A DNA stretch of 64,000 nucleotides from Papaver somniferum (lineage: Eukaryota > Streptophyta > Magnoliopsida > Ranunculales > Papaveraceae): assembly GCF_003573695.1 (NCBI RefSeq), contig NC_039359.1:158030210-158094209 (forward strand). The letters run 5' to 3'. Of this stretch, positions 46,581 through 58,937 are shown one piece after another. A program made the translations under genes and the position numbers. How positions within the stretch are numbered: the first letter of the stretch is position 1; each line of letters starts with the position of its first letter. The notes below the pieces were generated by a model. That model was not told the DNA's origin, made no database searches, and saw only the letters and a list, made by a program, of their open reading frames with translations.

Positions 46581-48051
46581 TGTTAGAATATATACACCGA
46601 GATGAATATTGAGGTGGTGAAGCTCGAGATGAAACGGTCAAGAATCAAGATTCAATCTAGCTATTGGAAGATCGACATAGATCAAGCAATGCAGAAGACT
46701 AACTAACGGAGATATATTCAAGTTTCCAACATTAGAGATTAGAAAATCTTCTGTAAGTTAGGTAGTTTTCTAGATAAGTTAAATATCTAGCTAATTTCCT
46801 ATTATTCATATATTCTAATTAATTAGGATATATTCTATAGAATAATATAATATATTCACTCTATAGATATTCTTGTATCCACTCTATAAATATAGAGTGT
46901 TAATGTAATTTTCATCATGCCAGTGACATCAAAACTGGTGATCAATAATATTTCACCCTTCGGGGTTTTGTCCTCGAACGTAGTTCGAGTTGACCGAACC
47001 ACGTTAAATCTCATGTCCCATTTAATTTCTTGAATCGATGATCCCTCGATACTTAGAATTTATTATGATATCAGAGTGAGGAGATACACTCAAACTGCTT
47101 CTGCATGTCATTTTCATCGATTTTGTTCGGGTTATTTTTTAATAGTAGTATGTTTGTCTTTATGGATCGGTGATTATTTAAAAAAAACTCACCAGAGTTA
47201 ACATCTAGTAACTCTTCCTTAATATTTATTCTTTCGATTTGTTTTACATCAAAGAATGTTTCTCTGTTAACCGTTGGCTTATAACCCAAATTCATAGATT
47301 GCGAAAAGCTATCACTTAGAGTTTGTGTTTTTTTTTTCCGGTCAACTGATTCCATCTTTATTAAGGGTCAGAAGATTATTAGCTATGTGCTAAAAAAAAT
47401 TCACTCTCGAATCCGTTTTGTTTTCTGGCAACAATTATACTCACCATATATGTTTATGATGTTCTCCTTTAATCATAGAGACTATCATTCTTTTCACCAT
47501 ATGGTTCACAAATGGAGTTGTGCTCGTTAAATCAGGGTTCAAGTTGAACGCTTCAATTATTTCCGTGTCCAACTTGCGGGGATGTTAGAATATATACACC
47601 GAGATGAATATCGAGGTGGTGAAGCTCAAGATGAAATGGTCAAGACTCAAGATTCAATATAGCTATTGGAAGACAGAGATCAAGCAATGCAGAAGATCAA
47701 TGGATATATATTCAAGTTTCCAAGATTAGAGATTAGGAAATCTTGTGTAAGTTAGGTAGTTTTCTAGATAAGTTAAATATATAGCTAATTTCCTATTATT
47801 CATTTATTCTAGTTAATTAGGATATATTTCATAGAATAATATAATATCTTAGTTATTCTTGTATTCACTCTATAAATATAGAGGGTTAATGTAATTGTCA
47901 TCATCCCAGTGACATCAAAACTGGTGATCAATAATATTTCACCCTTTGGGGTTTTTTCCTTGGAAGTAGGTCGAGTTGACCGAACCACGTTAAATCTTTT
48001 GTCTCATTTAATTTCTTGAATCGATGATCCCTCGATACTCATAATTTATTA
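46581..48051 (+). mobile_element. TRIM (short non-autonomous LTR retrotransposon)
   Basis: Direct repeats 46,581-47,065 (485 bp) and 47,583-48,051 (469 bp) start TGTTAGAATATATACACCG. PBS-like TGATATCAGAG directly follows the first LTR (47,066), similar to the Met-tRNA PBS; purine-rich 'gcgggga' precedes the second. Flanks TCATA (46,576-46,580) and TCATC (48,052-48,056) fit a 5-bp TSD. Internal region only 517 bp with no gag or pol. LTR TATA box 'ctataaatatag' near 46,884. Total 1,471 bp. Confidence 0.75.
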
Positions 48052-48309
48052 TCATCCAATTCGATCTGATATTGTGCACCCATAACAACTATGATTAATT
48101 AAAACTCTTGTATCATGTTGTCAATCAAATGTTACCACATAATGGGTGATCAGTTATAGCTTTGATTCTCTGAAAGAGAAAAGAATGGAAAAACTCATTT
48201 AGTTATGTTATCTTGAAACAATCAAGTATTGTTTCTATAAATGATTTTCTTCTGCATCAAATTTCAAAAAAATTTTAAAATCGGTTAATAGAAATATAAA
48301 CAGTTTGAG

Positions 48310-48480
48310 GATACACACGACGCATGTCCAATACAGTTTTACGCGGACATTCTAATCATCTTTTTAAAAAAAAACATGTTCATCCGAATGCAAAGTGACT
48401 AATGAAATGATAGATTTATTATTCTTGACATAATAATAAAAATTCATCGTAACATATAAAAAATAGTATAAAACAACTAC
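48310..48480. other. Paralogous empty site of the MULE
   Basis: 48,310-48,415 matches the left MULE flank (390-520) and 48,418-48,480 matches the right flank (28,380-28,440) without any MULE sequence between. The same segment then runs into the second F-box-associated copy. Confidence 0.6.
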
Positions 48481-48562
48481 TGAGAGTTGTATCCAATATC
48501 TGAATTCTGGAAATGTGATAAGTTATCTGATCTACGTTCCTCTAACCAACTCTCTCTTGAGC

Positions 48563-48958
48563 TTACTTCTTATGAACACTCAAAAGGCTCTCGGTGAACG
48601 TTTCACTCAGGGAAGCTTTCTTCTTATAGTATGCAGACATTGTAGTCGAGTCATACAACTCATCAGTTTGCACCTTTGTGAAAGCCTTGGTTTCTCTGTT
48701 GTAATAATAAAGGGAGACAGGTTTTAACGTATCCTTCCGATTATTATAGGTTTTTAAAAGTATTTGATCAGTTCCAGCAATGCCATAAAACTCAACCCAT
48801 TGTTTCTTATTCCACTGAAAAGGTAATTTAAGAGTCACTTCTCTCCAATTAATAGTGTCATCAAGTATCCATAGCTTGGCAATATTACCAGGAGGTAATA
48901 TGTGTGATAGAGCAACACGGTCATTTACCTCTAACAAATGAGTTACGTCCTTAGTGCC
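48563..48958 (-). pseudogene. Second F-box-associated C-terminal fragment
   Basis: Minus strand; reads DVTHLLEVNDRVALSHIL through AKLWILDDTINWREVTLKLP and FYGIAGTDQILLKTYNN to a stop at 48,563. It is collinear with the C-terminal 130 residues of the copy at 28,486-29,278 and keeps the Trp that is a stop there. Homology ends abruptly at 48,958, so the FBA N-terminal half and F-box are missing. The open frame extends a few unrelated codons (PSPGTK). Confidence 0.75.
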
Positions 48959-48973
48959 AGGGGACGGGGACAC

Positions 48974-49959
48974 ATTATAATTTGATTTTATTTATTTATA
49001 ATATTTGTTGTTGAGAAATACAAGAACAAGTAATAATCGCCCTAGTAATTATATCTTCAATCTTTCTTCGCAAGCTAGTAATTTTTTTTTTATCGGTAAA
49101 TTTTTTGATGTTGGCTAGTAATGTGTTATCTCCATTTTAAAATAATAGACTAGTTTCATGTGTAACGTCCCGATAACACATGTTTATTGGTATGTGATTT
49201 TCCTAACAATTATTTCATTTACAATCATGTCCATATTGGCAGAAGAGGAGCCACCAGCTGAAGTTGCCTCTTCTGCTTTCTTCTTCTACACCATGGCTCT
49301 TTTCTTCATCTTTTTACCTTTCTTCTGTTGTTGTTTCCTCGCCTTCTTGCTGATTTTCTTTGTATTGTTATGCTTCTTCAAATCCATTAACATCATCTTT
49401 TCTCCTTCTAATGATTTCATCCTTGTTGGTCTCAAGAAAAGAGCCCTATTAGTTCCCTGGAAAACCTAGAGATACTTAAGCTTCCACGTTCTTACTTCTT
49501 TGAAACACTAGCAGCAGCTATGTAGGTCGTGTGAAAACTTTTTCTTTTTTGGCAGTACAGTTTGTGAGAGATTAACAAATTCAACATCTGACTTCACGAG
49601 TTGACACAAACAAAAAAGAAATCCTCTAGTACGGATTCGAACACTTGACGTTAAGAGTTTTCTGGTGGTATGGCTGGTCTGCGCATTCAAGTTTTTAGAT
49701 ACATAGAGTCCCCAAGGCCATGCCCAACCGAAATTCCCTTGATTAAAAGAGAAGGTGCATATGCATCATCTTTATTCTTTGTGGACGTTAACATCACCTG
49801 TTTGAACCAACAAAAAAGAGTGTGATAATTAGAAAAATGAAATGTCCAAATTATACCACGTTCGCAAACAAATGGAGCGTTTTTCTATCATTTTGCCAAA
49901 ATTCAAAAGCTCAAACTCATATATTAACATGGTCAATTATAGTGTGTTAAGTCATGGGA
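48974..49959. other. Non-coding DNA, one ambiguous ORF
   Basis: Contains a hydrophobic plus-strand frame (49,158-49,469) that is the antisense of a Lys-rich minus-strand stretch with one stop (KKARKQQQKKGKKMKK). Neither is recognisable. Otherwise AT-rich with no feature. Confidence 0.35.
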
Positions 49960-50198
49960 CGTCCCCACTTGCTTAAAAGGAATCAATGTATGAATATAAA
50001 ACAAAACCGTGACATGTAAGTTTGTATAAACAATGTAAAATAATACCAAGGAAAATAATATTTTGATTTTATATTTGAGGAATAGAGAAAGGCAGCCTGT
50101 GAGAAGTTTCATTAGTAGTGGTAGAACCTTCAAGATCAAATATGTTCCTTCAATCATTCAAAATACAACAAAAAAGTCAACAAAATCTCCATTAACAA

Positions 50199-51277
50199 TC
50201 AGGGACGGACCCAAAAATATTTCTTGGATAGGGCTATTTTAAAAATCAGTGTATGGCGGCCGAAGGCGGTCGATTTTTTTTTGCAACTTGAATGTTAGAA
50301 TGAACGTAATACATATAGATACACTTACAGAATGGTCGCCCAACTTGTAAAAAAATATCAACTAGAAGTTTGAGTTTTCCCGTTGGATTGAACTTAATAT
50401 CCTTATAAGGTTCTAACACAAGCTTTGATCTTTTTCCTGAAGTAATGAAAACACAGCTATACTATTGAAAAGAAGTATTTTCTAAATGATCTCCAATAAC
50501 TACCCCAACATCAAAATGAGAAGAGAGGATGAGTACTATTTAGAGTCACGCTAAACACACACCACCCTGAGAATGCCCAAGACTGGATATGACTGATGGT
50601 GGGAAGCAAACTAAAAGAGAACCAAAATTTTCATGGTCCATGAGAACAACAATCAACAAACAACTGCTAGGAATCACATGAACCGAACTACACAAAATTA
50701 ATTAAAAAGACCAAAATCAACAATTTCTGCGTGAAATAGACAGTTAGACTTTGATACTGTTTAAATGGACAAAAATGTAAAAATAGACAGGATGTAACCA
50801 GTTTCATCGTGCTCATTTTCAAATATTTTTTCTTATTTTTAATTTACACAGGATGTATCCAGTTTTATTTTTGCTATTTTTTAAATTTAAGTTAGGATTA
50901 CTATTTTTTTTGGCCTTTCACCCAAATTATTTTTTACTCGTCCATTTGAACCGTGATTTAAAAATATTTGGCCAAATGATCCATTTTCCGATCGAACTAA
51001 TGTATGACATCCACGGAAAAGATCAAATGATTTTTCCATCCAGCTGAATTGAATCCCATCCAGCCACTGAAAAGATGAAATGATTGAATCCCATCCAGTT
51101 GAATTGAATTTTGCCAGCTGCAATCTACTCCGTTACTAGTTAAAGGACTTGCTAATGAGATAATCTTATTAAGCTACTGGGCTAAGCTAAAAATCATCTG
51201 AATATGTGTACTTTAAAATTTTCTAGCCATATTAAGGGATGGCCTCCTTTAGCCCCTTGCTAGGCCCGTCCTTGCTA
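50199..51277. mobile_element. Possible TIR element of about 1.08 kb
   Basis: Absent from the duplicate at about 44,700-44,800. Ends are inverted-like: left CAGGGACGGACCCAA, right end reverse complement CAAGGACGGGCCTAG (11 of 15). No transposase. It contains MITE copy 2. TSD unclear, so the superfamily is unassigned. Confidence 0.45.
50690..50990. mobile_element. MITE copy 2 (8-bp TSD)
   Basis: 301 bp, homologous along its length to 606-927, with the same inner inverted blocks (GTTTAAATGGAC near 50,759; GTCCATTTGAAC near 50,940-50,951). TSDs ACCGAACT (50,682-50,689) and ATCGAACT (50,991-50,998), one mismatch. Confidence 0.75.
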
Positions 51278-51479
51278 AAACTGAAATTGTTGTTCCTTGA
51301 AAATAGAGGTGACTTCTTCACTCATTCTTACTGTTTAACCTCAAATCGTGTAGAATAAATTCTCAACCCAATTGTTTATTCTTTTTAACCAAGTTAATTT
51401 GTAGAAAACATGGTGATCTTAATAATCATAGTGGTTTTCTCGGAGTCAATCTAATGGGTTCTAGTTTAATAATAGTTCC

Positions 51480-53557
51480 TATGAAGGATCTGCTTAGCAG
51501 GAATATATCCAAATTGGTTCAAGAAGAGAAAATCATTCCTATGGTGGTTAGAAAAGGTATACATCCCACACACATATTCTTTGCTGATGATGTTTTTATA
51601 TTTTGTAATGGTGCTAAGAAGAGTTTGCAAAATCTCATGAAATTACTTGAGCAATATCAGAATAGCTCTGAACAATGTATCAACAGAGTCAAAAGTAAGT
51701 GTTTTATAGATGGAGTTAGCCCTGCACAAAAGCAAATAATAAGTGCCAGAATGCAAATGGAAATAGCTAAATTCCCAGATAAATACCTTCGAGTTATTCT
51801 TGCTCCTGGTAGAGTTAAAGTATCAATGGTATGGCCAATTGTAGAAATGTTGCAGGAAAAACTGGCTAAATGGAAAGGAAAAATGTTATCTTTTCAAGAC
51901 AGACTGGTGTTGATAAAGTCAGTACTATGTAGTGTGCCATTATATAATATGTCTATCTATAAATGGCCTTCATCATTCATTAAGATTTGTGAAAAATAAT
52001 CAGGAATTTCTTGTGGTCTGGAGATAGTGAAGTAAGAAGATTCAAAACGTTATCATGGAGGAAGGTTTGTACTCCATTTAGTGAAGGTGGTCTGGGAATA
52101 AGAAGAATGGAAACAGTGAATAAAGCTTTGTTGATGAAAATGATGTGGCATATTCTTAATTCAGATGCAGAATGGGCACAATTCTTTGTTGCTAAGTATA
52201 GAGATAAAAATGGCCAATGGAATACAAATTGGAAACAATCCTCGGTTTGGTCTGGACTGAAATGGGCTTGGTCTGCTTTGCAAAATGATGTTAAATGGTG
52301 TATTGGTGATGGCTCAAAAGTATCTGTATGGTTTGATACATGGTTAGGGGATAAACCAATTATTCATGACATTGGCTTTAATGAATTAGTCAAAAACAAT
52401 ATAGATATGAAGGTTAAAGAGCTCCTTGATGGAACAAAATGGAACATACCTGAAGAGGTGGAAAAATATTTTACTACAATAAGATTTCCTGAAGTCAATG
52501 GTGGAAAAGATACATTAGTATGGATTGCTGATCTAAAAGGGAAATTCTCAACAGCTGCAGTTGTGGAAAAAATAAGGTTGAGAGACCCTAAAGTAAGTTG
52601 GCCAAAGTATATCTGGAAATCATTTCTGCATCCATCCATTGCAATCAATATTTGGAAATTGCAGCATCAAATTTACATAGATGATGATGTGATGTGGAAG
52701 AATGGGTATGATATGGTGTCCAGATGTTGCATTTCCACAAAAGAACAAGACAATATGAATCATACATTATGGGAATGTGATTTCAGTATACAAATATGGA
52801 CTTGGATTTGTTCATTTTCTGGTTTTGTAAAACCAAAATCCTTCAATGATATTTGCAAAGTATCTCAACAGAAAAGCCCCTTAGTAAAGGAAGTTTGAAT
52901 AACTGATGCATGTTCAATTATGAAAGAACTGTGGTTTCAAAGAAATAAGAAGCTATTTGAACAAAAAGCTCCTCAAATCAATGATTTCAAAAGAAAAGTA
53001 TGGATCTCTGTGCCTGAGGTGGTTTAAGAATGAAGGGAACTAAGTGGGGGAAAATGTATGATCAGAGCATCATTGACATATTTCAACTGGGTGTAAGAAG
53101 CATCAGGTACAGTTGCATAAAAGAGTGTTATTGGGAAGCTCCAGATCAAGGTTTCATTCTATTCTGCTGTGATAGTTCATCATTTGGCAATCCAGGTGCA
53201 GCTGGATTTGGTATTATTGTCAGGGATTCAAAGTGTGAAGTTGTTGGAGCAATGTCAGTAGGGGTTGGATCTGCAACAAATTATATTGCTGAAATATTGG
53301 CAGTAATCTGTGCACTGGAGTGGGATTTTTTCTTGAATGCTTTCAAAATCATCATAAGGTCAGACTCAAAAACGGTTATACATGATTTTTGCAATGACAA
53401 CATTCCCTGGATGTTCAGAACAAGATGGATTAATGCAAAAAACAGACTGGGTTGCATAGTTTTCCAACATAGTTATAGAGAAACCAACTTTTCTGCAGAT
53501 GATTTGGCTAAAAAAGGTACAAGTATACAAGCTGGAGAAAGAGTCATTTACTCATGA
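51480..53557 (+). pseudogene. LINE ORF2 C-terminal part: RT, zf-RVT, RNase H
   Basis: Three frames joined by frameshifts or stops: 51,480-51,999 has the RT catalytic box HIFFADDVFIF (FADD) and thumb-like sequence; 52,011-52,898 has GGLGIRRM and WSGLKWAW-type connection motifs and zf-RVT-like sequence (KYIWKSFLHPSIAINIWKL); 53,030-53,557 has an RNase H domain (FCCDSSSFGNPGAAGFGIIV, AEILAV, RSDSKTVI, SADDLAKKG) with the expected acidic residues visible. The endonuclease and RT N-terminus are absent by 5' truncation. Would have supplied reverse transcription at the target site. Confidence 0.85.
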
Positions 53558-53721
53558 AGACCTTCTTTCTTAAAAAGAATTGAAATGCCTAATGTAGTTT
53601 ACTACAGATTTCGTTAATTTGATTTTGTAACTTTCCCTTTTGTTCATTGTCATTTGAGTTGTAAAACTTTTGTAATTTGGCCATTCAATTAATACAAATT
53701 TGTGATTAAGAAAAAAAAAAT
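51480..53721 (+). mobile_element. 5'-truncated L1-type LINE with perfect 16-bp TSD
   Basis: TSD GTTTAATAATAGTTCC at 51,464-51,479 and 53,722-53,737, poly-A at the 3' end (53,709-53,720). The empty-site order matches the 45,170 copy. Typical target-primed insertion truncated within the RT. Confidence 0.9.
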
Positions 53722-54040
53722 GTTTAATAATAGTTCCCACTTTTTATTGAACTCCCATTTCATCTTACTTGTTTTCGATGTTTCTTCCATTTGTGACCCT
53801 TGTAGAGAGCTTAGCAAGACTTTTATCCCCAAATGAAGCACAAGTTATAGTGGGAATTGCACAAGTTAGATGAAACATTGAGGCTCCCCCAATGTATGCC
53901 ATGAACTTGAACGAAACCTCATCATCTCTTTCTACAGAATAACAAGCTGCTTTAATCCGTAGGATAACCACAGTCTCAAAATCAGGTAACTACCTACACT
54001 TAAGTGACAACTCTCTAACATATTGAAATTGTGGCATTCA

Positions 54041-54637
54041 TTATAGGTTAGTAGACAAATCTTTAAATTACAGGGAAAATAAAATCTTAAAGGTTCATGT
54101 CCAAATGCGTTTTGGTGGCATTTATATGTGCTCAACTGGATCAAGGCAAATTTACCAAATATGCAGAAAATAAATAAACTGAGATAGCCGATATAAGTGG
54201 GCAATCAAATTTTATTATTATATAGTAGAAACTCTACAAATTAATGTTGTTATGACTACCAAAATTTATTAACTAAGGTAGATATTAATTGACCAATAAA
54301 ATTTATTATCGAATAATTAGTTTTTAATATTAAATAGCTCCCTCTCGCTTTGCTTCATTGTTCAATGCATATGAATTAGTTACCCAATTTATAAAGCCCT
54401 TCAATCTCCCACTTTATTATGTTTCTTGTGTTCAATGTGTTACTTTATGCCTATGGACATTAAAAAATATTTCCCATATAAACAAAATACCAAATCATAC
54501 AACTAATGCAAACATATCATGCATACAATATGACTTATCAATTACAAGTGTGAAAAATTAGAGAGTTCAATTTGGTATTTTGTTTTAACAAAAACCAGAG
54601 GTTAATTGAATCATTTTTCCAAAAATCTTTGTATATC
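54041..54637. other. AT-rich DNA left of the hAT element
   Basis: No gene. 54,220-54,300 has weak inverted resemblance to the filler at 60,120. Confidence 0.35.
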
Positions 54638-55479
54638 GTTAATATTAGGGCTGTCAACGGGTCCGGATCCCCCGGGTAGTACATGGCCCAGAACCGGACC
54701 CGGCATATCAGTGTCGGTTCCGGGTTTTAACGGTTCTGGGGACGGTTCCCTATTCTACTGGTCCAGAACCGGATCCAGTAAAAGACACGGGTAATCACCG
54801 GGTCCGGGTACCCATTGGGTACTAAAAACTTATTCATGATTTTACATGAGTTCCCAATCCTGTGACTGGAGTCCTTAAAAAGAAGATTATTGGCTTCAAC
54901 AGATATAAAAAATCTGCCATAATATAAAAAATACAAAAGTTGGCGGACTTGTTTTTAGACCTATCATTCTATAAAGTGTAGAAGCCCTAGAAGATAAATG
55001 CCTGGTTCCTTTACAAGTACATATACAAAAAAGAAGGACGTAGTCAGCACTTTGTATATTCTTTGGCTGTATCAAAAAGAAGTTCCCATCAGTTCAATAG
55101 AGATCATTTCACCATCATATTCCTAATTATTCCTGCAAGACAACCAAAAACAGTTATTCATAGAAGGATGGTTCATGACTTCATTCCCAGTTATCAGGAT
55201 GCAGAATGGTTGAGAAAAATGAAACCAACGGAAACAGAACAGGGAGAAAACAAAAGCATATATCTAAATAGTAAAGAATGACCAGATAAACAAAAGCATA
55301 TATCTACTTAAACATATAGACAAACTAAACAATTCTGCGGATGGCAAGCTATAGTGATGTAACGAGAGATGCTGTGATGTATCAATAGTGGTGGTGTTCT
55401 TTGGTGGTGCAATGCACATGAACAATTGATGGGATACTACATATAAAACAAAATAGATACGGAGGAAGAAAAAAATTGA

Positions 55480-56018
55480 TGTGCTCATCGTCTGATTCAA
55501 GCTCATCCACTGCCTCCAAAAGAGTCTGAAGTGAAGTATCACCTAACCCAAGTCCCTCATCTAACACAATAAAACAGTTAATCGACGTGCAAGAACCACA
55601 GTACTAAATGAATCAGTAAACAAAATCAGTAAACAAAAATTGATATAATAGAAGACGTGAATTGGATATGTTACTTACTCTTTAGCGCACTTCTTATCCA
55701 ATCTTGTGTGCATATCAAATATTTAATTGTTTCTGGAAGCATTGAAGAACGGAATTTATCTGCAACTCTACCACTGGTGCTGAAAACAGATTCAGAAGCC
55801 ACCGATGATGCATGAATTACTAATATATCACGAGCTATCAATACTACAATTGGATATACCGGACCATGAAATTTCCACCATCCCAAAACATCAAAACTGG
55901 AATCATTCAAATTAACAGTACCACTAGGGAGAATATCAGCTGATAGGTATTGCTCTAGATCCGTGCGAACAACATCCTGTTGTGAATTTTCTTCAAGAAA
56001 TGGCAGGGAGAATATCAC
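55480..56018 (-). pseudogene. hAT transposase C-terminal dimerisation domain
   Basis: Minus strand. The frame from 56,018 covers FDVLGWWK, YPIVVLIARDILVIHASSVA, SESVFSTSGRVADKFRSSML and LICTQDWIRSALK, the hATC domain of Ac/RICESLEEPER-type transposases. After DWIRSALK an intron is likely: donor A-GTAAGT (about 55,674), acceptor TGTGTTAG (about 55,560); joining gives NEGLGLGDTSLQ and the acidic end VDELESDDEH. The N-terminal BED finger and DDE core are not found in the element. The domain mediates transposase dimerisation. Confidence 0.8.
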
Positions 56019-56039
56019 TAGGGAGAATATCTACTGATT

Positions 56040-57240
56040 TTACAAATTTAGTGTTCATTGTAGGCTTTGAAACGGCAGCTTTAGGAGGAGGCATAGCTGG
56101 AGGTTTCAATCTTACAGGAATACAATGATCGCCAACTCTTCTGTTTTTTCATGTTGCCCCTGCAAGAAAAACCAACAAACATGCGTATCAATGTATGTAT
56201 TATAAAGCATAAACGATAATAAACTTAACAAGCATATAAAGACTAAAGTAATCCGCCAACTGAAATCAGAGACACCTAGTCAAACAGTACCACCAAACCT
56301 TCCATTTCGCTGTGCAACTATTGCAATAGTGTAACAACTGCATTCGACAAAACACATAAGTCCAACTGTAACAACACAAATGACTTGACATTAACACACA
56401 GACAGCATGTAAAATCAAAAGCTCAAAACTCTTACACAACTACCACCAAAAGAGCACTCAGCATAATGTGATCTTGTACCTTATCAGATTGTGAAATAAC
56501 AACTTAAAGATTATGGCATGCCAAACAAAATATGACTCAAACATTATATTATGACACTCAGGGTGCATAAAACATTCATCTTCGATACGAATTAAACAAC
56601 CAACATCTCCATAGAAAGATAACAATCTCCTCTTCAATTTTCGTTACAACATCATGAACTAAATCGGTCTCTATCATACCTATAAAATTTATGGTATCAT
56701 GAATATCACAAGATATCTAATTTCATACCCTAGCAAGTTCTACTCCTCATGAACCAGTAGTCAGAGATTGAGAAACAAGAAAAAAAAAAAACAGAAAAAA
56801 AAAAAAAATGGTTTCAAAAGAAAACCCTAAGATTCTGGGTGATCAACAAATTCATAGACATCACGAATATCCTCTATATTTCAAGTTCTGATCCTACCAT
56901 GTTTCAGTAACTAAGAAATATTGAAATCAATTTCGAATGAATCCTTATATTTCTAGTTCAGGGATTGAGAAGGTCAAGATAGAATCGGTAATAGTATATT
57001 CAATCAACAAATCAGTATAAAGAGTTCAACCAATTGAAACAAGAATAATATAAGTTGATTCATACCTTCAATTCCTTGATCAAGAACAAAGAAATAGTCA
57101 AACAAGAATCGATTTTGTACTCAGTAGAAAGAGATGCGGTTGTAGGAAGAAGAGTAGAAACCAGAACTAGATTTGCTTTCTACGAAAATGTAAAGTGTTT
57201 ATATATGACCTAATTTTCCATATAAAATTTATTACATTAC
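56040..57240. other. Non-coding body of the hAT element
   Basis: No transposase core motif seen on either strand. A-runs at 56,782-56,808. Probably the deleted or decayed intron/UTR portion. Confidence 0.4.
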
Positions 57241-58261
57241 CCCTTTCCACAAATACCCGGTTACCCGCGGGTACCCGCCGGGTAGGACCCGTTAGAACCG
57301 TTTATTAACGGGTCCATTCGGGTAATTACCCGTCGGGTCCTAATTGGTTAATGGGTCCAATTTTAGGACCCAGAACCGGACCCTATTCTCTCGGATCCGG
57401 TTCCGGGTCCGGGTAATGGGTACCCATTGACAGCCCTAATTAATATATTTAATATATATAATGAGTTATTAATTTTTATTTAATATATATGGGGTCTACA
57501 AAAAATATATTATTTTATAGTTTTAGCGAATTATTAATTTGGCACGGTGTTCTTGTTAGAGCATTGCTCGGTCAAACTCGCATGCATTGTTATCTCACGC
57601 ATGTTTGTCAATGTTAGTGATCAAAATTATAAGTCTTGATTTCTAGCCTATTTGTAGATGTCTCGGGCTAGGACATAGATAGTCTAGTTGAGCTTAAATC
57701 TCTCGGCGTTCATCTCTTGAAGACGAAGAATTACTAAAGGGAGCTTGTGGAACTTCTTCGACACAAGGTATGTGGAGACTTGAACTTATATATCACTTGT
57801 AAAGTCTATTTCTACTATCTCCTATATTGAGACATTAGTCGTGTTACGATATAATTTTCTCTATACACATTTGAGATTTCGAGCTGAGTATATCTCGGTT
57901 ACATATTTCTCGAAATATGTGTTGGTAAGCTTTCGCTTCGACCAAGTTCATCTTATATCATGAGAAAATTACCGAGTAACATCTTACATGGTTTGTGTGG
58001 TACAATCATTTGGTGTAATACTTGGAAGGTTTTAATAATGATTATTTCAATATCTTGAAAACTGCTTTGATGTTGATAGTGTGTGAAAACGTCTATTAAC
58101 ATTATAGAAGAATGTTTCAATGATTGAAATAAAGAGTTGATGATGTAACCATCTTTGGATATAAGCATATATAGTGTGTTCGCATATTAGTGTATAAGTC
58201 CATAAACCGGGAACCAAGAGTATGCATATGTGTGTATACGGATTTGGTGAAGAAGACAGGT

Positions 58262-58480
58262 TAAGTATGCGTACGCGTATGCATACTGGCGGAAGTTCTC
58301 AAACCGAGAATTTCTGCTGAGTTTGGTTTTGACAAAACTCACAAACCAGTCACCTTAAGTATGCGTACCCGTACGCATAATGGCGGAAGTTTTTTAACCA
58401 AAAATTTCTGCTGAATTTGGAAACTTCACAAACTCAAAACCGGTTGCTTAAGTACGCATACCCGTACACATACTTAAGAT
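58262..58480 (+). repeat. Palindromic U3 array of copia element 3
   Basis: Three AAGTATGCGTACCCGTACGC-type blocks separated by hairpins such as GAAGTTCTC/GAGAATTTC and GAAGTTTTT/AAAAATTTC. It lies 450-670 bp upstream of the TATA box. Element 2 has GTACGCGTACGGGTACGC and element 1 TTCGCGGACTGGG at the same place. Confidence 0.7.
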
Positions 58481-58929
58481 GGTTACTTTGTCAAATTGGT
58501 CAAGTTCACGAACTTAAACATTTAAATCATAAGGAATGCAATCTTTGCAAACCGTGGGTATTGTGTTCATGATTGATTCAAGTGAATCAAATTGAATTTG
58601 ATTTCAATTGTGTTTTCTAAACAATTGAACAACTCTTAACTAGTTTCATTTGAGTCATTTGAACTAGTTATGGTTAAGATGAATAAGGTTGATATGAGAG
58701 TAATCATACGGATAACCTCGGTTAAATATTTGTGAACCAACATGGTGTACACGTTTAGGTACGGCTACATAAACCTAAAGGAGGGTACATTTCATTTGTG
58801 TGTACCAGGCTAAGTTCGATCTAACGGTTGAAAGATATTAGCTTGGTTGAATCAGGTTTTTCATCTAACGGTGAATATTGAATGTTTTGTTACCTAGGTA
58901 ACTTGGATTGCAAACCCTGATTTGAAAAC

Positions 58930-58937
58930 TATATAAA
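58930..58937 (+). promoter_or_regulatory. TATA box, 5' LTR of copia element 3
   Basis: TATATAAA in 'gaaaactatataaaggag', aligned with the TATA of the other copia LTRs. Confidence 0.6.

Larger units (their letters stand above)
49960..54040. repeat. Diverged duplicate of 44,530-46,260 (copy 2)
   Basis: Same order of matches as copy 1, interrupted by a TIR-flanked insertion (50,199-51,277) and a 2.24-kb LINE (51,480-53,721). Confidence 0.7.
54646..57438 (-). mobile_element. hAT DNA transposon, internally deleted
   Basis: Terminal inverted repeats TAGGGCTGTCAACGGGT (left) and ACCCATTGACAGCCCTA (right), GC-rich subterminal blocks of CGGGTCCGG/ACCCGG motifs at both ends, and 8-bp TSDs GTTAATAT (54,638-54,645) and ATTAATAT (57,439-57,446). 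Length 2,793 bp. Only the transposase C-terminus remains (55,480-56,018); the catalytic core is missing, so it would need transposase from elsewhere. Confidence 0.9.

Noticed and set aside
47071..47355. 94-codon minus ORF inside the TRIM
   Set aside because: TRIM interiors are non-coding; no recognisable domain, and it lies antisense to the LTR direction.
49158..49469. Hydrophobic plus-strand ORF with apparent membrane segments
   Set aside because: Its Phe/Leu richness is the antisense of a Lys-rich AAG/AAA stretch, and neither strand matches a family I recognise.
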